In this document: positions 39,950 through 49,186 of the stretch, piece after piece
Numbering within the stretch: the first letter of the stretch is position 1
How the letters are laid out: each line of letters opens with the position of its first letter
The notes under the pieces: model-generated
Seen by the model: only the letters and a program-made list of their open reading frames with translations
Databases searched by the model: none
What the model was told of the DNA's origin: nothing
Made by a program: the position numbers and the translations under genes
Source of the DNA: Pseudoclavibacter soli DSM 23366
GTDB lineage: Bacteria > Actinomycetota > Actinomycetes > Actinomycetales > Microbacteriaceae
DNA: 64,000 nucleotides
Reading direction: 5' to 3'
NCBI RefSeq assembly: GCF_000423505.1
Contig: NZ_AUIC01000004.1
Coordinates: 62,001 to 126,000, forward strand

Positions 39950-41842
39950 TCAGCGCCCGCCGCCACCGCCTCCTCCGCCTCCCCCGCCGGCGAATCCGCC
40001 GCCGCCAGCACCGCCAGAGAAGCTTCCGCCGCCGCTTGACACCGGTGATGTGGAGGCGGTCGTCGCGGCGTTGCTGAACGCATGCAACTGCGAGCCCAGC
40101 AGCACCGCGTTGAAACCGAACGGCGACGAATACCAAGAAGGTTGGCTCTGGCTCTGCTGATATGCGATGGACAGCTGATTACCCCAGCTCTCTTCGATGC
40201 CCCAGAGCACTGCCCATGGCAGCAGACGCTCATAGAGATGCACCACGTCAGTCGCGCCGTTTGGCCCGACGACTCGCTGCGCACCAGACGCGCTTTGCAG
40301 CATCGCGAAGCGATCTCGCTCGGCAAGTTCCATGTACATGCGCAGCCCTAGGATGTACTCCGCCTGCATCGCACCCGGCTGAGTCAAGGTCTCGGGTCGA
40401 CGCAGTGAGTACAGCATGGCTCCGAAGGCCCAGATAGCTGCGATCAGGGCTCCGACGGTCCATCCTGAGACGATATCGAATCGCCCCGCGATAATGACCA
40501 CAAAACCGCCGGTCAACACACTGAGGATCCCGGCCGTCCAGCGTAGCCAATTTGGCATCGCCCGTGGCGCCTTTTCTCTGAAGCCGCGTGCCTTCATGGC
40601 CGCACTCGTCTGAGAGACCAGGTCTGCGAAGGCCTTGGCACGGGTGCTACTCGGAGTGCGCAACTGAACCCGCTGACCCGGGTAAAGGGCAACACCGAAA
40701 ATGATCTGCAGAAACCATCGCTCGGGCGGAGTCACCGCCGCGTCGGAGACGAACTCCACGCTGAACGACTGCTTCTGGCTCAGTCCGAATAGTCCGCCTC
40801 GCGATGGCTCGCTGGTATCGACGATGCGCACGGCCCGCCTGACGGCAAGATCGACAACCTGTGCAGCAAACGATGTCGCGGGCTGCCCCACCAGATCAGC
40901 ACCCTCGAGAACGGTGAGCCCGGCAGGTGGCAGGTACTCGGGCACGATGACACCCCGACCCGGCGCATTTCGCCAGCGCCGATCCCGAACGATCAACGTC
41001 GCAACTGCCGCAGCCACGGCCGCCAGAGCGCCACCAGCGGGCAGCCAGGTGGCCCACCATGAGCGCGAAGGCACCTCGGGAATGACAAATGTGCCGCTGT
41101 CGAAGCCCACTGCGATCGTCATGGTCTGATTGGCAGCGATGCGGGATGCGCTGGCTCTGAAGGCCCCGTCGGTCTCGGTGATCACACAGCGCGTGGTGGC
41201 CCTCTCAGCACCGACATAACATGATGACTCATTGTTCAATGAGGCCACCAGCTCATCATCGACCACCAGCGAGGCCTCGACTGTGCCGAACGACTGGGCC
41301 CAGCCGGTGCCATTGACATCCCAGTAGAACTCGTCGGTGTCGGTGTCGTCGAAGTGCCGCACCACATTGTCGAGAGTGTAGGTGATCATGTAGGTCTGCT
41401 CACCGGTCACATAGTCGTCAGTGCCAGTGAGCACGCGGATGGCGCCATCACCGTCTTCGGTCCAGTAGGGAATCTCCATTCCCTGCGCGTCAGTCACCGA
41501 GAGCACCTGAGGGTTGAGCGGCACACCGTCGTAATCGGTGTTGAGATCTCGAGTGATGCCCTTGTTCTGTTTATAGGCCGGAAACTCCGCCACCAGTGTC
41601 TCGGTCACCTGCAGGTGCGCGGTGCCCTCATCGTCTCGGGTCAGGGTGTATTGGGCGCTGAACTTCGCGAAGGTGAAGTCGTCGGTGGAGGCGGCTGCTG
41701 CCGGGGCTGAGCTCAGGCCCACTGCAGGTGCGAGCAGCACAACAACCATGAGCAGCATGACAAGCAAAATGGCCTTCGCACGGGTCGAGAACGAGGCAGA
41801 TGTTGCCGCCCGGTGGGTGCCGCTGATGTTCGAGTCACGCAT
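39950..41842 (-). CDS. DUF2207 membrane protein with Gly-rich tail
   Basis: The 630-residue protein has an N-terminal signal/anchor (about 25-50), a beta-rich outer domain of DUF2207 type (FAKFSAQYTLTRDDEGTAHLQVTETLVAEF), membrane helices near 270-290 and 420-480, and an inner domain. It ends in a tail of about 30 residues made almost only of Gly. DUF2207 proteins are common in actinobacteria and of unknown function. The gene is leaderless and diverges from a LuxR regulator. Confidence 0.88.
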   Translation of the reverse strand: MRDSNISGTHRAATSASFSTRAKAILLVMLLMVVVLLAPAVGLSSAPAAAASTDDFTFAKFSAQYTLTRDDEGTAHLQVTETLVAEFPAYKQNKGITRDLNTDYDGVPLNPQVLSVTDAQGMEIPYWTEDGDGAIRVLTGTDDYVTGEQTYMITYTLDNVVRHFDDTDTDEFYWDVNGTGWAQSFGTVEASLVVDDELVASLNNESSCYVGAERATTRCVITETDGAFRASASRIAANQTMTIAVGFDSGTFVIPEVPSRSWWATWLPAGGALAAVAAAVATLIVRDRRWRNAPGRGVIVPEYLPPAGLTVLEGADLVGQPATSFAAQVVDLAVRRAVRIVDTSEPSRGGLFGLSQKQSFSVEFVSDAAVTPPERWFLQIIFGVALYPGQRVQLRTPSSTRAKAFADLVSQTSAAMKARGFREKAPRAMPNWLRWTAGILSVLTGGFVVIIAGRFDIVSGWTVGALIAAIWAFGAMLYSLRRPETLTQPGAMQAEYILGLRMYMELAERDRFAMLQSASGAQRVVGPNGATDVVHLYERLLPWAVLWGIEESWGNQLSIAYQQSQSQPSWYSSPFGFNAVLLGSQLHAFSNAATTASTSPVSSGGGSFSGGAGGGGFAGGGGGGGGGGGR

Positions 41843-41848
41843 GCGTGC

Positions 41849-41854
41849 AGTCTA
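41849..41854 (-). promoter_or_regulatory. Leaderless -10 element of the DUF2207 gene
   Basis: TAGACT on the minus strand lies six bases before the ATG at 41842. Confidence 0.6.
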
Positions 41855-41942
41855 TCGGGGTGGCTCGCAGGCAGCAGTCAGATCTCCTTTAGAGTGGGTT
41901 TCGGCATCGGCGCACTGCAGACATCGGAGATCAGGGGTGATC

Positions 41943-44615
41943 ATGGGGTATATCGGCGAACCGGCGCAGGTGGTGCCACTGCCGCCCCGTGCCGATGCGC
42001 TGCTCACAGCCGCGCATGACTCCACGATGATTCGAGCCGCTGCGCTGCGCCGGCTGCTGTTACCGGCTCCGGTGCGCATGGTGACCGGCGTGGTGGGCTC
42101 GGCCAAACATCATCTCATCGACGCCGCACTACAGTCAGACGACTCCGCTTGCATGTTGCGCGTGCATCTGGGGCCGAGGCACACCACCGTAGCCGGGCTC
42201 GCCGAACTGCTGCTGAGCGCAGCGGCCGAGCAGGGCAGGTTGCACGATCCAGCAGTGCTCCGTCAGCTGCAGCGCCATGGTGCGCTTCCGCCAGAGCAGC
42301 TCGAGGCCGTCTTTGACGAGCTGTTCAACGAACTTCCTGCGGTGACCGTCGTCATCGAAGATTTGCAGTGGCTCACTGACGCAGTCGGCCCACAGGCACT
42401 GGTCACCGCTGTGCAGCGCTGGCCGCAACTTCGACTGCTCGTCACCACAGTCGACGACGCCGCACTGCAGCAGAGCTGCACTGACGCGCACGTCTCGTTC
42501 ACCTCCGTCGCCGAACACGACCTCTTCTACACTCGCGCCGAGGTTGAGCAGCTTTGTGTGACCGTCGGGGTCGGCGAGCAGGCCGAACGCTGCTGGCAGA
42601 TTTCGGTGGGGCATCCCCTGACTCTTGCACTTTGCGCCGATCTGCTCGGCGCACGGCCCTATGTCGGCGATGCCGAGGCGACCGCCTGGATCGGAGCCAT
42701 GATCGCGCGCATCGCTTCGCGCACGCTCCCCGATCTTCGTCTCGACAACGGTTCTGGCATCGGCTTCGCAGGTCTCATGGCCCGTTGCTCAGCGATGCCC
42801 GCCTTCACTCGATCAATGCTCGCTGCACTCGACCCTGACGCGCACCGCGAGACACACCTGAACAGACTGCTCGACGGCCCCATGGTCGAAATCCTGCGTG
42901 AACTGCTCGACGGCGAACCGGTCTATCGCTGGCGGGGGCAAGTGCGGCAGACCTTCGCGAGCATCGCCAGAGGCCTGCAGATGCCACCCGTTGACGCACA
43001 GCTGATCAATCGGTACGCCCGACAGCTGGCCACACACGGGTTTACCGAAGAGGCCATCGACCTGTTGCTCCACCTGCAGTCTGCCGAGCTGTTAGAGAGC
43101 GCGTGTGCTGAACACCTCTTAGAAATCGTCTCCTCTGCCAGACTGCTTCGTGAACTGCGTGCCAGCAGCATCACCGAGATTTCTGCCGCAGAGCACCCCC
43201 ATTTCGCGCTGCTGCGACTCATCTCGGACGTGCTGTACGACGTCGATCCCCGGCAAACATCGCCACTGGTTGCGCAATTGCGCGCGGCGGCCAACAACGA
43301 CGCCGTCGCCCCCGGCTCAGGGTTTGCCGCTCTGGTCGAGATCACCGCCCTTGCCCTGGCCCTTCTCGACGGAGACCTCGCCACCGCTTCTCGCCTGGCC
43401 GCTGAGACGACACCAGCACCGAAATCGACCACCGACTCCCCAGCGATGGTGCGCTTCACTCACACGTGGTGGCTGCTGCTGCGCGCCTTTTCGCTGCTGT
43501 GTACCGGTGACCTCTCTGAAGCGCATCATGTGTGCCAAGGGGTGCTGCACCGCTCGCCGGCGGCGATTCCCGCAGATGCACTGGCGCTCGCCCGATCGGC
43601 TGAGCAGATGATCATTGCAGCCGCTGCGCTCCCCCAGTCACTTTCCGCAGACCCAGCCGCCCAGCCAAGTGTCGAGGTCTCTGAAGGTGGTTCGATCACT
43701 GCGCTCAACACCGCGTTTCAGCGGGTTGGGCAGTGTTGGATGCTGATGGACGCGGGCCGCTTCGTCGAGGCGGGCGCCCTGCTCGATGCCCACGCCGATG
43801 AACCGCTGCCCGGGCCGGCCAGCACCGAGCACGCGGTCATCCGTGCCCTCCTGCTACTCAATAGAGACCCAGAGCTCGCCCTCGAACTGGCCCGACAGCA
43901 TCGAGTCGCCCAAGAGCTCGTCGCTCCCGACCTGGTGTCACAACGCCTGCTGTTTGTTGAAGTCGTCGCCTTAACTGCATTGCGCCGCACCTCGCAGGCG
44001 CAGGCGCTGCTGAACGAGCGAGCAGCCGATCGACCGAGCCCTGCGCGCATCGTTGCCCAAGCACTCGTGTATCTCGCCACTGGCGCCGACGCCGAGGCAC
44101 ATGCCGCACTCGCCAGCGCCCGTCAACCCGGAACAGAGCGCTTTGCCCCGCGATCGCAGTGGGTGTGGGAGCTGCTGAGCGCCGCGGCCAGTGCACGCCT
44201 CGGCCAGGCGCAGCAGGCTGTGACGCATCTGCACCGTCTGGTCGATCTGCAGCCAGCCACCACGGTGCCGATGCTGTTTGTCATGACGGCTCCGACCGAT
44301 GTGGCAGCGCTCATCTGCCTGATCGAAAACCAGACCACGCCCGACCCTCGTGATGCCCAGGCACTCGCCTGGCTACGCCAGGCAGAGGCTCAGGGCCTGT
44401 ATCTGCTCGCCTCGCCTCAGCGGCACGGTGAGCCGAGTCAACGCGAACTGCAGGTACTCGAGGGCCTGCGCGCAGGGCTCTCGTATTCAGAGATTGCCGC
44501 AAAGCTCTATGTGTCGCCAAACACGGTGAAGTCTCAGGTGCGCTCGCTCTACGCGAAGTTAGGCGCCGACGGGCGGTCCGAGGCGATCGCCAAGGCCAAC
44601 CTGCTGGGCTGGTGA
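41943..44615 (+). CDS. Large LuxR-type regulator (MalT/LAL-like) with altered P-loop
   Basis: The 890-residue protein has a C-terminal LuxR HTH (about 830-885, SQRELQVLEGLRAGLSYSEIAAKLYVSPNTVKSQVRSLYAKLGA), an N-terminal NTPase-like region and a long helical, TPR-like middle. The putative Walker A (GVVGSAKHH, about 49-57) lacks the Gly-Lys-Ser/Thr core, while a Walker B-like VTVVIEDLQW is kept. ATP binding is therefore doubtful. The start at 41943 follows an AGGGG site. Its targets are unknown; the divergent DUF2207 gene is a candidate. Confidence 0.82.
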   Translation: MGYIGEPAQVVPLPPRADALLTAAHDSTMIRAAALRRLLLPAPVRMVTGVVGSAKHHLIDAALQSDDSACMLRVHLGPRHTTVAGLAELLLSAAAEQGRLHDPAVLRQLQRHGALPPEQLEAVFDELFNELPAVTVVIEDLQWLTDAVGPQALVTAVQRWPQLRLLVTTVDDAALQQSCTDAHVSFTSVAEHDLFYTRAEVEQLCVTVGVGEQAERCWQISVGHPLTLALCADLLGARPYVGDAEATAWIGAMIARIASRTLPDLRLDNGSGIGFAGLMARCSAMPAFTRSMLAALDPDAHRETHLNRLLDGPMVEILRELLDGEPVYRWRGQVRQTFASIARGLQMPPVDAQLINRYARQLATHGFTEEAIDLLLHLQSAELLESACAEHLLEIVSSARLLRELRASSITEISAAEHPHFALLRLISDVLYDVDPRQTSPLVAQLRAAANNDAVAPGSGFAALVEITALALALLDGDLATASRLAAETTPAPKSTTDSPAMVRFTHTWWLLLRAFSLLCTGDLSEAHHVCQGVLHRSPAAIPADALALARSAEQMIIAAAALPQSLSADPAAQPSVEVSEGGSITALNTAFQRVGQCWMLMDAGRFVEAGALLDAHADEPLPGPASTEHAVIRALLLLNRDPELALELARQHRVAQELVAPDLVSQRLLFVEVVALTALRRTSQAQALLNERAADRPSPARIVAQALVYLATGADAEAHAALASARQPGTERFAPRSQWVWELLSAAASARLGQAQQAVTHLHRLVDLQPATTVPMLFVMTAPTDVAALICLIENQTTPDPRDAQALAWLRQAEAQGLYLLASPQRHGEPSQRELQVLEGLRAGLSYSEIAAKLYVSPNTVKSQVRSLYAKLGADGRSEAIAKANLLGW

Positions 44616-44628
44616 CCCACCGCACAGT

Positions 44629-45276
44629 TCAGTGCAACAGGGCAAGCCCCACACCCACCAGCACGTAGAGCACACCGAACACGCGGTTCATCGTGCGCTG
44701 CCCGTTGGCGTTGCGAGCGAAGCGGCCCAGCGCATGGGCGGCCTGCGCGAACCCCAGCCACATCACGCAGATGTCCACCGCGACAATAGTCGCGATCGCG
44801 ACCGCATACTGCGGCACGGCCGGCCGCGACAGATCGATGAACTGCGGAATGAAGGCGAGGAAGAACACGATCGCCTTGGGATTGAAGAAATTCACCCAAA
44901 CGCCCCGGTTGAACATCGCCGCAGGCCGAAGATATCGCTCGAGTCGGGCATCCTGCGTGGCCTCGGCGTCAACCGCTGCAGCTGCCGGTCGCCCGGCCAG
45001 CCAGAACTGTCGCACACCCAGATAGACCAAGTACGCCGCGCCGGCCAGCCGAATGCCCTGCATGGTCTGCGGCGAGCTGGCCACCAGCACACCCACGCCG
45101 AATGCGACGATCAGCAGCAGCGCAATGAGCCCGACCTGCTGACCGAGAATGCCCCAGATCGCTCGCGCACGGCCGACCGCGATCGCATTGGTCATCGTGA
45201 AGATTGCGCCAGCCCCAGGCGTGAGGCTGACGAGCGTGGCGGCACCGAGCAGCGCGAGCCAGAGGTGCACAGACAT
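44629..45276 (-). CDS. LysE/RhtB-family amino-acid exporter
   Basis: The 215-residue protein has six membrane helices and the family motif TPGAGAIFTMTNAIAVGRARAIWGILGQQVG near the N-terminus. It probably exports an amino acid such as homoserine, threonine or a basic one; the exact substrate is unknown. The start is taken at 45276, since TAGACT lies seven bases upstream; an ATG two codons earlier is within that spacer. Confidence 0.88.
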   Translation of the reverse strand: MSVHLWLALLGAATLVSLTPGAGAIFTMTNAIAVGRARAIWGILGQQVGLIALLLIVAFGVGVLVASSPQTMQGIRLAGAAYLVYLGVRQFWLAGRPAAAAVDAEATQDARLERYLRPAAMFNRGVWVNFFNPKAIVFFLAFIPQFIDLSRPAVPQYAVAIATIVAVDICVMWLGFAQAAHALGRFARNANGQRTMNRVFGVLYVLVGVGLALLH

Positions 45277-45283
45277 GCGCACA

Positions 45284-45289
45284 AGTCTA
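45284..45289 (-). promoter_or_regulatory. Leaderless -10 element of the LysE-family gene
   Basis: TAGACT on the minus strand lies seven bases before the ATG at 45276. Confidence 0.58.
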
Positions 45290-45308
45290 CGAGAAAGCTG
45301 TGCGGTGC

Positions 45309-46286
45309 TCAGAGCCAGTCGCGGCGTTTGAACTGCACGTAGAGGCCCACTGAGGTGGCCACCATGAGCACCGTGGCGACCAGAGCACCCTGCCAGGTCT
45401 GCATCAGCGGAAAGACGACGTTCATGCCGAAGAATCCCGTGATCAGTGTGGGCACTGCGATGATGGCCGCCCAGCTGGTGAGTTTTTTCATCACGAGGTT
45501 CATGCGGTTGCCCTGACTGGTCAGGTTCGTGTCGATGATGGTGCTGGCCAAATCGCGCAGCGAGTCGGTCCAGTCGCTGACTCTGAGCGTGTGGTCGTAG
45601 ACGTCAGCGAAATACGGCAGCAACGGCTGCGGCACCGGCGGCTGCGTGCGATTGATCATGCCGCTGACGATCTCGCGGGTGGGCAGAGCGAGTCGACGCA
45701 GGGTCACCAGGTGTTTATGCAGTCGGTAAGCGCTGCGCTGAATGCGCGCGGTGTTCGGCTGCGCGGCGAACAGTTCGTCTTCGAGCCCTTCGATGCGCTC
45801 ATCGAGCGATTGCACGGTAGCGAAGTGCGTGTCGACCACCACATCGGTGATCGCCCACATCAGGGCGGCCACTCCAGTGGCCAGCAGTTCGGGCTGGTTC
45901 TCCCAGGCCGCATGGGCGTCATCGATGGGAAACCCCTCGCCGCGGCGCACGCTCACCAACACGTTGCGGGTGACAAACACGTCGATCTCGCTGCGCTCGA
46001 GCTCGTCGTTCTCGTCATCGGGCGCAGCCAGCGCGTAGAGCGTGAGAAACAGGTGGGTCGGGTACCGGTTGAGCTTGGCTCGCTCGTGCTCAGCGATGAC
46101 GTCTTCGACCGCGAGCGGATGCAGATCGAGCTCACGGGCGATCTGGTGCAGAGTATCGTCATCGGGGTCTTGCAGATCGACCCAGACGGTGACCGTCTCG
46201 TCGCGTCGAAGCTCAGAGACCTCGTCGAAGGCGAAGTCAGAGCGCTCGAGACGGCCGTCGCGGTACAACCTCGTGGTGACGATCAT
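45309..46286 (-). CDS. corA: CorA-family magnesium/cobalt transporter
   Basis: The 325-residue protein ends in two membrane helices with the signature GFFGMN between them (GMN motif at about 291-293). The N-terminal domain is acidic and helical, as usual for the cytoplasmic funnel. It forms a divalent-cation channel, mainly for Mg2+. Its ATG overlaps the end of the upstream glycosyltransferase gene by four bases, but it also has its own -10 inside that gene. Confidence 0.93.
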   Translation of the reverse strand: MIVTTRLYRDGRLERSDFAFDEVSELRRDETVTVWVDLQDPDDDTLHQIARELDLHPLAVEDVIAEHERAKLNRYPTHLFLTLYALAAPDDENDELERSEIDVFVTRNVLVSVRRGEGFPIDDAHAAWENQPELLATGVAALMWAITDVVVDTHFATVQSLDERIEGLEDELFAAQPNTARIQRSAYRLHKHLVTLRRLALPTREIVSGMINRTQPPVPQPLLPYFADVYDHTLRVSDWTDSLRDLASTIIDTNLTSQGNRMNLVMKKLTSWAAIIAVPTLITGFFGMNVVFPLMQTWQGALVATVLMVATSVGLYVQFKRRDWL

Positions 46287-47503
46287 GACTCGATTCTACG
46301 GTCGATCACCGTGCGGTAGGCCGCGGCGAGTGCGTCGGCGCTGCGCTGCCAGGTCTGGGTTTCGGCGTGGGCTCGGCCTGCTGCTCCTTGGCGGGCGGCG
46401 TCGGCAGGATGCTCGATCAGCCGGGTGATCGCGCTCGCCCAGTCGGCGGGTCGTCTGGTGTGCAGCAGCTGGCCGGTTGTGCCGTCGAGCACGGCCTCAC
46501 CGAGGCCTCCGGCTGCGGCGGCGATCACGGGCACGCCGCTGGCCGAGGCCTCGAGTGCGCACAGCCCGAAGGTCTCGGAGTGCGAGGGCACGACCACGGC
46601 GAGCGCGTCGCGCATGCGTGCGGCCAGTTCGGTGCGGCCCAGCGCCCCGACGAAGTGCACGTGTCGGGCAATGCCCCGTCGGGCGGCGAGCGCCTGCAGC
46701 CTTGCGAGTTCACCGTCGGCCTGGCTGCTCTCGCCGCCGGCGACGGTCAGATCGGGGCGTTCGTTTTCGGGCACCAGGGCAAGTGCCTCGATGGCGAGGT
46801 CGATGCCTTTGAGTGGCTCGATGCGTGCGGCAGCGACGAGCTCGCGTGGGGTGAGGCTGGCCGACGCATCGCGGGGATGGAATCGGGTGATGTCAACGCC
46901 GGGGTGCACCACGATGACGTGCTCGGCGGGGGCACCGAGTCGTTTGACGACGGTGTCGCGCTCGGCCCGGCTGACGGTGATCACGGCATCGGCGCTGCGG
47001 GCGAGGTGACGCTCGGCTTCGAGCCGAGCTGGCACCTCGGGCCGCTCGCCGGCGTCGAGTGGGGAGTCAACCGGGGCGGCAATGCTGTGGAAGCTCTGCA
47101 GGAAGGCGGCTCGGGCATCCTGCGCCCACTGTTCGGCTGCCAAGCCTGAGTACCAGTGATGCGCATGCACCACGTCGTAGCCGCTGTAGTCATGCAGTGC
47201 CTCGGCGAAGGCGGGCACCACGGTTTCGTGTTCGCCCTTTGACAGTGGATGTTCGGGCCCGGCGGTCAGCGCGATCACGCGCAGTCGCTCGTTGGGCGTG
47301 CGTACCTGTGGCTGTCCGTGCGCACTGCGCCTGGTGAACACGTCGACGCTGTGGCCGGCGGCCGCAAGTTGTGCGGCGGTCTCGCGGATCACGATGTTCA
47401 TGCCGCCCACGTCGCCGGTGCCGGCCTCACCATAGGGGTCGGTGTGCACCGAGATCATCGCGATGCGCAGCGGTCGGTCGGCGCTGTTTTGGTGAGCGGG
47501 CAT
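46283..47503 (-). CDS. MshA-like GT4 glycosyltransferase
   Basis: The 406-residue GT-B enzyme starts with ISVHTDPYGEAGTGDVGGMNIVI, close to the MshA (D-inositol-3-phosphate GlcNAc transferase) pattern. It also has the GT4 donor motif SHSETFGLCALEASASGVPVIA. MshA begins mycothiol synthesis. It could instead be another GT4 enzyme, but the GTGDxGGMN block favours MshA. The gene is leaderless. Confidence 0.75.
   Translation of the reverse strand: MPAHQNSADRPLRIAMISVHTDPYGEAGTGDVGGMNIVIRETAAQLAAAGHSVDVFTRRSAHGQPQVRTPNERLRVIALTAGPEHPLSKGEHETVVPAFAEALHDYSGYDVVHAHHWYSGLAAEQWAQDARAAFLQSFHSIAAPVDSPLDAGERPEVPARLEAERHLARSADAVITVSRAERDTVVKRLGAPAEHVIVVHPGVDITRFHPRDASASLTPRELVAAARIEPLKGIDLAIEALALVPENERPDLTVAGGESSQADGELARLQALAARRGIARHVHFVGALGRTELAARMRDALAVVVPSHSETFGLCALEASASGVPVIAAAAGGLGEAVLDGTTGQLLHTRRPADWASAITRLIEHPADAARQGAAGRAHAETQTWQRSADALAAAYRTVIDRRIES
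46293..46298 (-). promoter_or_regulatory. Leaderless -10 element of corA
   Basis: TAGAAT on the minus strand lies six bases before the corA ATG, inside the 3' end of the glycosyltransferase gene. Confidence 0.52.
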
Positions 47504-47510
47504 GTCTGCC

Positions 47511-47516
47511 AGTGTA
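47511..47516 (-). promoter_or_regulatory. Leaderless -10 element of the MshA-like gene
   Basis: TACACT on the minus strand lies seven bases before the ATG at 47503. Confidence 0.55.
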
Positions 47517-47634
47517 GGCCGCGGGTGCGGGTGACGACTGGTGTGGGTAGTCTGCTCGTGTGATGCGCATCCCGTGCATCGACGGTTCGGGCGCTGTTCG
47601 GGCCGGTGGTCCGGGGGAAGAACAAGGAGTCATC

Positions 47635-48492
47635 ATGGCACAGCCAGTGAGTCGGCATTCCATTCCGCAGCATGCGCTGAACGACGGCACGTCGGTGCCG
47701 GCCGTGGGGTTCGGCACCTATCGGCTCAACGGTCACGAGGGCGTGGAGGCGATCGCCCGGGCCATCGACAACGGCTATCGCCTGATTGATTCGGCCTTCA
47801 ACTACGAGAACGAGGGTGCGGTGGGTCGAGCGGTGCGCCTGGCCGAGGCGCCACGCGATCAGGTGCGGGTCACCTCGAAGCTGCCCGGACGGCGTCATGG
47901 CCACGATGCTGCGCTGCGCACCATTGAGGAGTCGGTGTATCGCACCGGGCTCGATCATCTCGATGTGTATCTCATTCACTGGCCGAACCCCGGGCGCGAG
48001 CGCTATGTCGAGGCGTGGCAGGCGCTGATCGAGGCGCAGCGGCAGGGGCTGGTGACCACCATCGGGGTCAGTAATTTTCTGCCCGAGCATCTGCAGCGGC
48101 TGATCGATGAGACCGGGGTCACCCCGGCGATCAACCAGATCGAGCTGCACCCGTACTTTCCGCAGGCCGAGCAGCGGGCGTGGCATGCCGAGCACGGCAT
48201 CCTCACCGAGGCGTGGTCGCCGGTGGGCCGTGGCGGCGATGTGATCAATGATCCCGTGGTGCAGCAGGTGGCCGAGGCGCACGGGCGCACCCCGGTCGAG
48301 GTGATTCTGCGCTGGCACACGCAGCTGGGCGTGGTCCCGCTGCCGAAGGCCGCGCACGCTGACCGACAGGTGCAGAATCTCTCGATCTTCGACTTCGAGC
48401 TGGATGCCGACGAGGTCGCCGCGATCACCGGGCTGGGGCGTGCCGATGGGCGCATCAACGGCCAGGATCCGGCGGTCTACGAGGAGTTCTGA
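47635..48492 (+). CDS. Aldo/keto reductase
   Basis: The 285-residue NADPH-dependent reductase has the tetrad: Asp in AIDNGYRLIDSAF, Tyr in NYENE, Lys in VTSKLPG and His in LIHWPNPG. It is of the 2,5-diketo-gluconate-reductase/prostaglandin-F-synthase type. The ATG at 47635 follows AAGGAG; an upstream ATG in frame lacks a site. The codon use is unusually GC-rich, like its neighbours at 46-48 kb. Confidence 0.9.
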   Translation: MAQPVSRHSIPQHALNDGTSVPAVGFGTYRLNGHEGVEAIARAIDNGYRLIDSAFNYENEGAVGRAVRLAEAPRDQVRVTSKLPGRRHGHDAALRTIEESVYRTGLDHLDVYLIHWPNPGRERYVEAWQALIEAQRQGLVTTIGVSNFLPEHLQRLIDETGVTPAINQIELHPYFPQAEQRAWHAEHGILTEAWSPVGRGGDVINDPVVQQVAEAHGRTPVEVILRWHTQLGVVPLPKAAHADRQVQNLSIFDFELDADEVAAITGLGRADGRINGQDPAVYEEF

Positions 48493-48637
48493 ATCCCGTC
48501 TGAGCCCACCAGGTGCGCACGTTTTCACCCGCCTGCACACGGTTTCACCCCCAGCACGGCACATCTGCTGAAATCCTGCGCAGTGCGGTGAAAACCTGTC
48601 CGCTGTCTTCTGCCACTGACCTAGGTGAGGGCGGTCG

Positions 48638-49080
48638 GTCGAGTTCGTCGACGAGCGCATCGCCCCGAGGCTGCGCGAGCACTGGCTGATCGACAGCGCA
48701 GCTGGCCGATCACGGCGAGACGGCGCCGTGCAGCATCGGCTGAAGCATGCCGACCCGGTGCGGCTTGCCGCGGTGTGTGAGAAGGGCGGCGTGTGGGGAA
48801 GACTCAATGCCTCGGGCATGTCGCAGGTGCTCGTCGACAACCAAATGCGGGTGCCCGAGTCGACGCGGGCGTGATCGCCGTGGATGTCGAGTCAGTGCAC
48901 AGCGGCAAGGCGCTGGGGGCATCTCGTGCGCTCGAGTTGCTGCTCGGTACCGGCAAGCCGCCCGAACGCTGGATCACCGTCGGCGATTCCGCGAGCGACT
49001 ATGCCATGGCCGACTGGCTGTACCAGCTGGGACTGCCGGTGTGGCAGAACTATGCGCCTGTCCGAGCCCCCGTACCCCGC
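48638..49080 (+). pseudogene. Frameshifted, truncated HAD-type phosphatase remnant
   Basis: Two pieces in different frames together look like the C-terminal half of a HAD phosphatase. The first piece (about 48638-48873) reads VEFVDERIAPRLREHWLI up to a stop; a shift then leads into VDVESVHSGKALGASRALELLL and GDSASDYAMADWLYQLG, the HAD motif III/IV region. No start codon or N-terminal DxDx motif is visible, so it is decayed. It lies in the 694-bp gap after the aldo/keto reductase. The first 140 bp of that gap hold no gene that I can see. Confidence 0.72.
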
Positions 49081-49107
49081 GTCTTCACTCGGCGGTGTGG
49101 GGCATCG

Positions 49108-49168
49108 CTTGCCACAACACACCCCGCTCATGACCAACGAGCACACCGGCTGACCAACGAGCACGCAA
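49108..49168. repeat. Dispersed 20-bp-period repeat, copy C
   Basis: TGACCAACGAGCAC occurs at 49131 and 49151, exactly 20 bp apart. A CTTGCCAC block lies 20-odd bases before the first unit, as in copy B. It lies between the HAD remnant and the cation exporter stop. Confidence 0.75.
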
Positions 49169-49186
49169 CAGCCTCCCGCCACGCAC

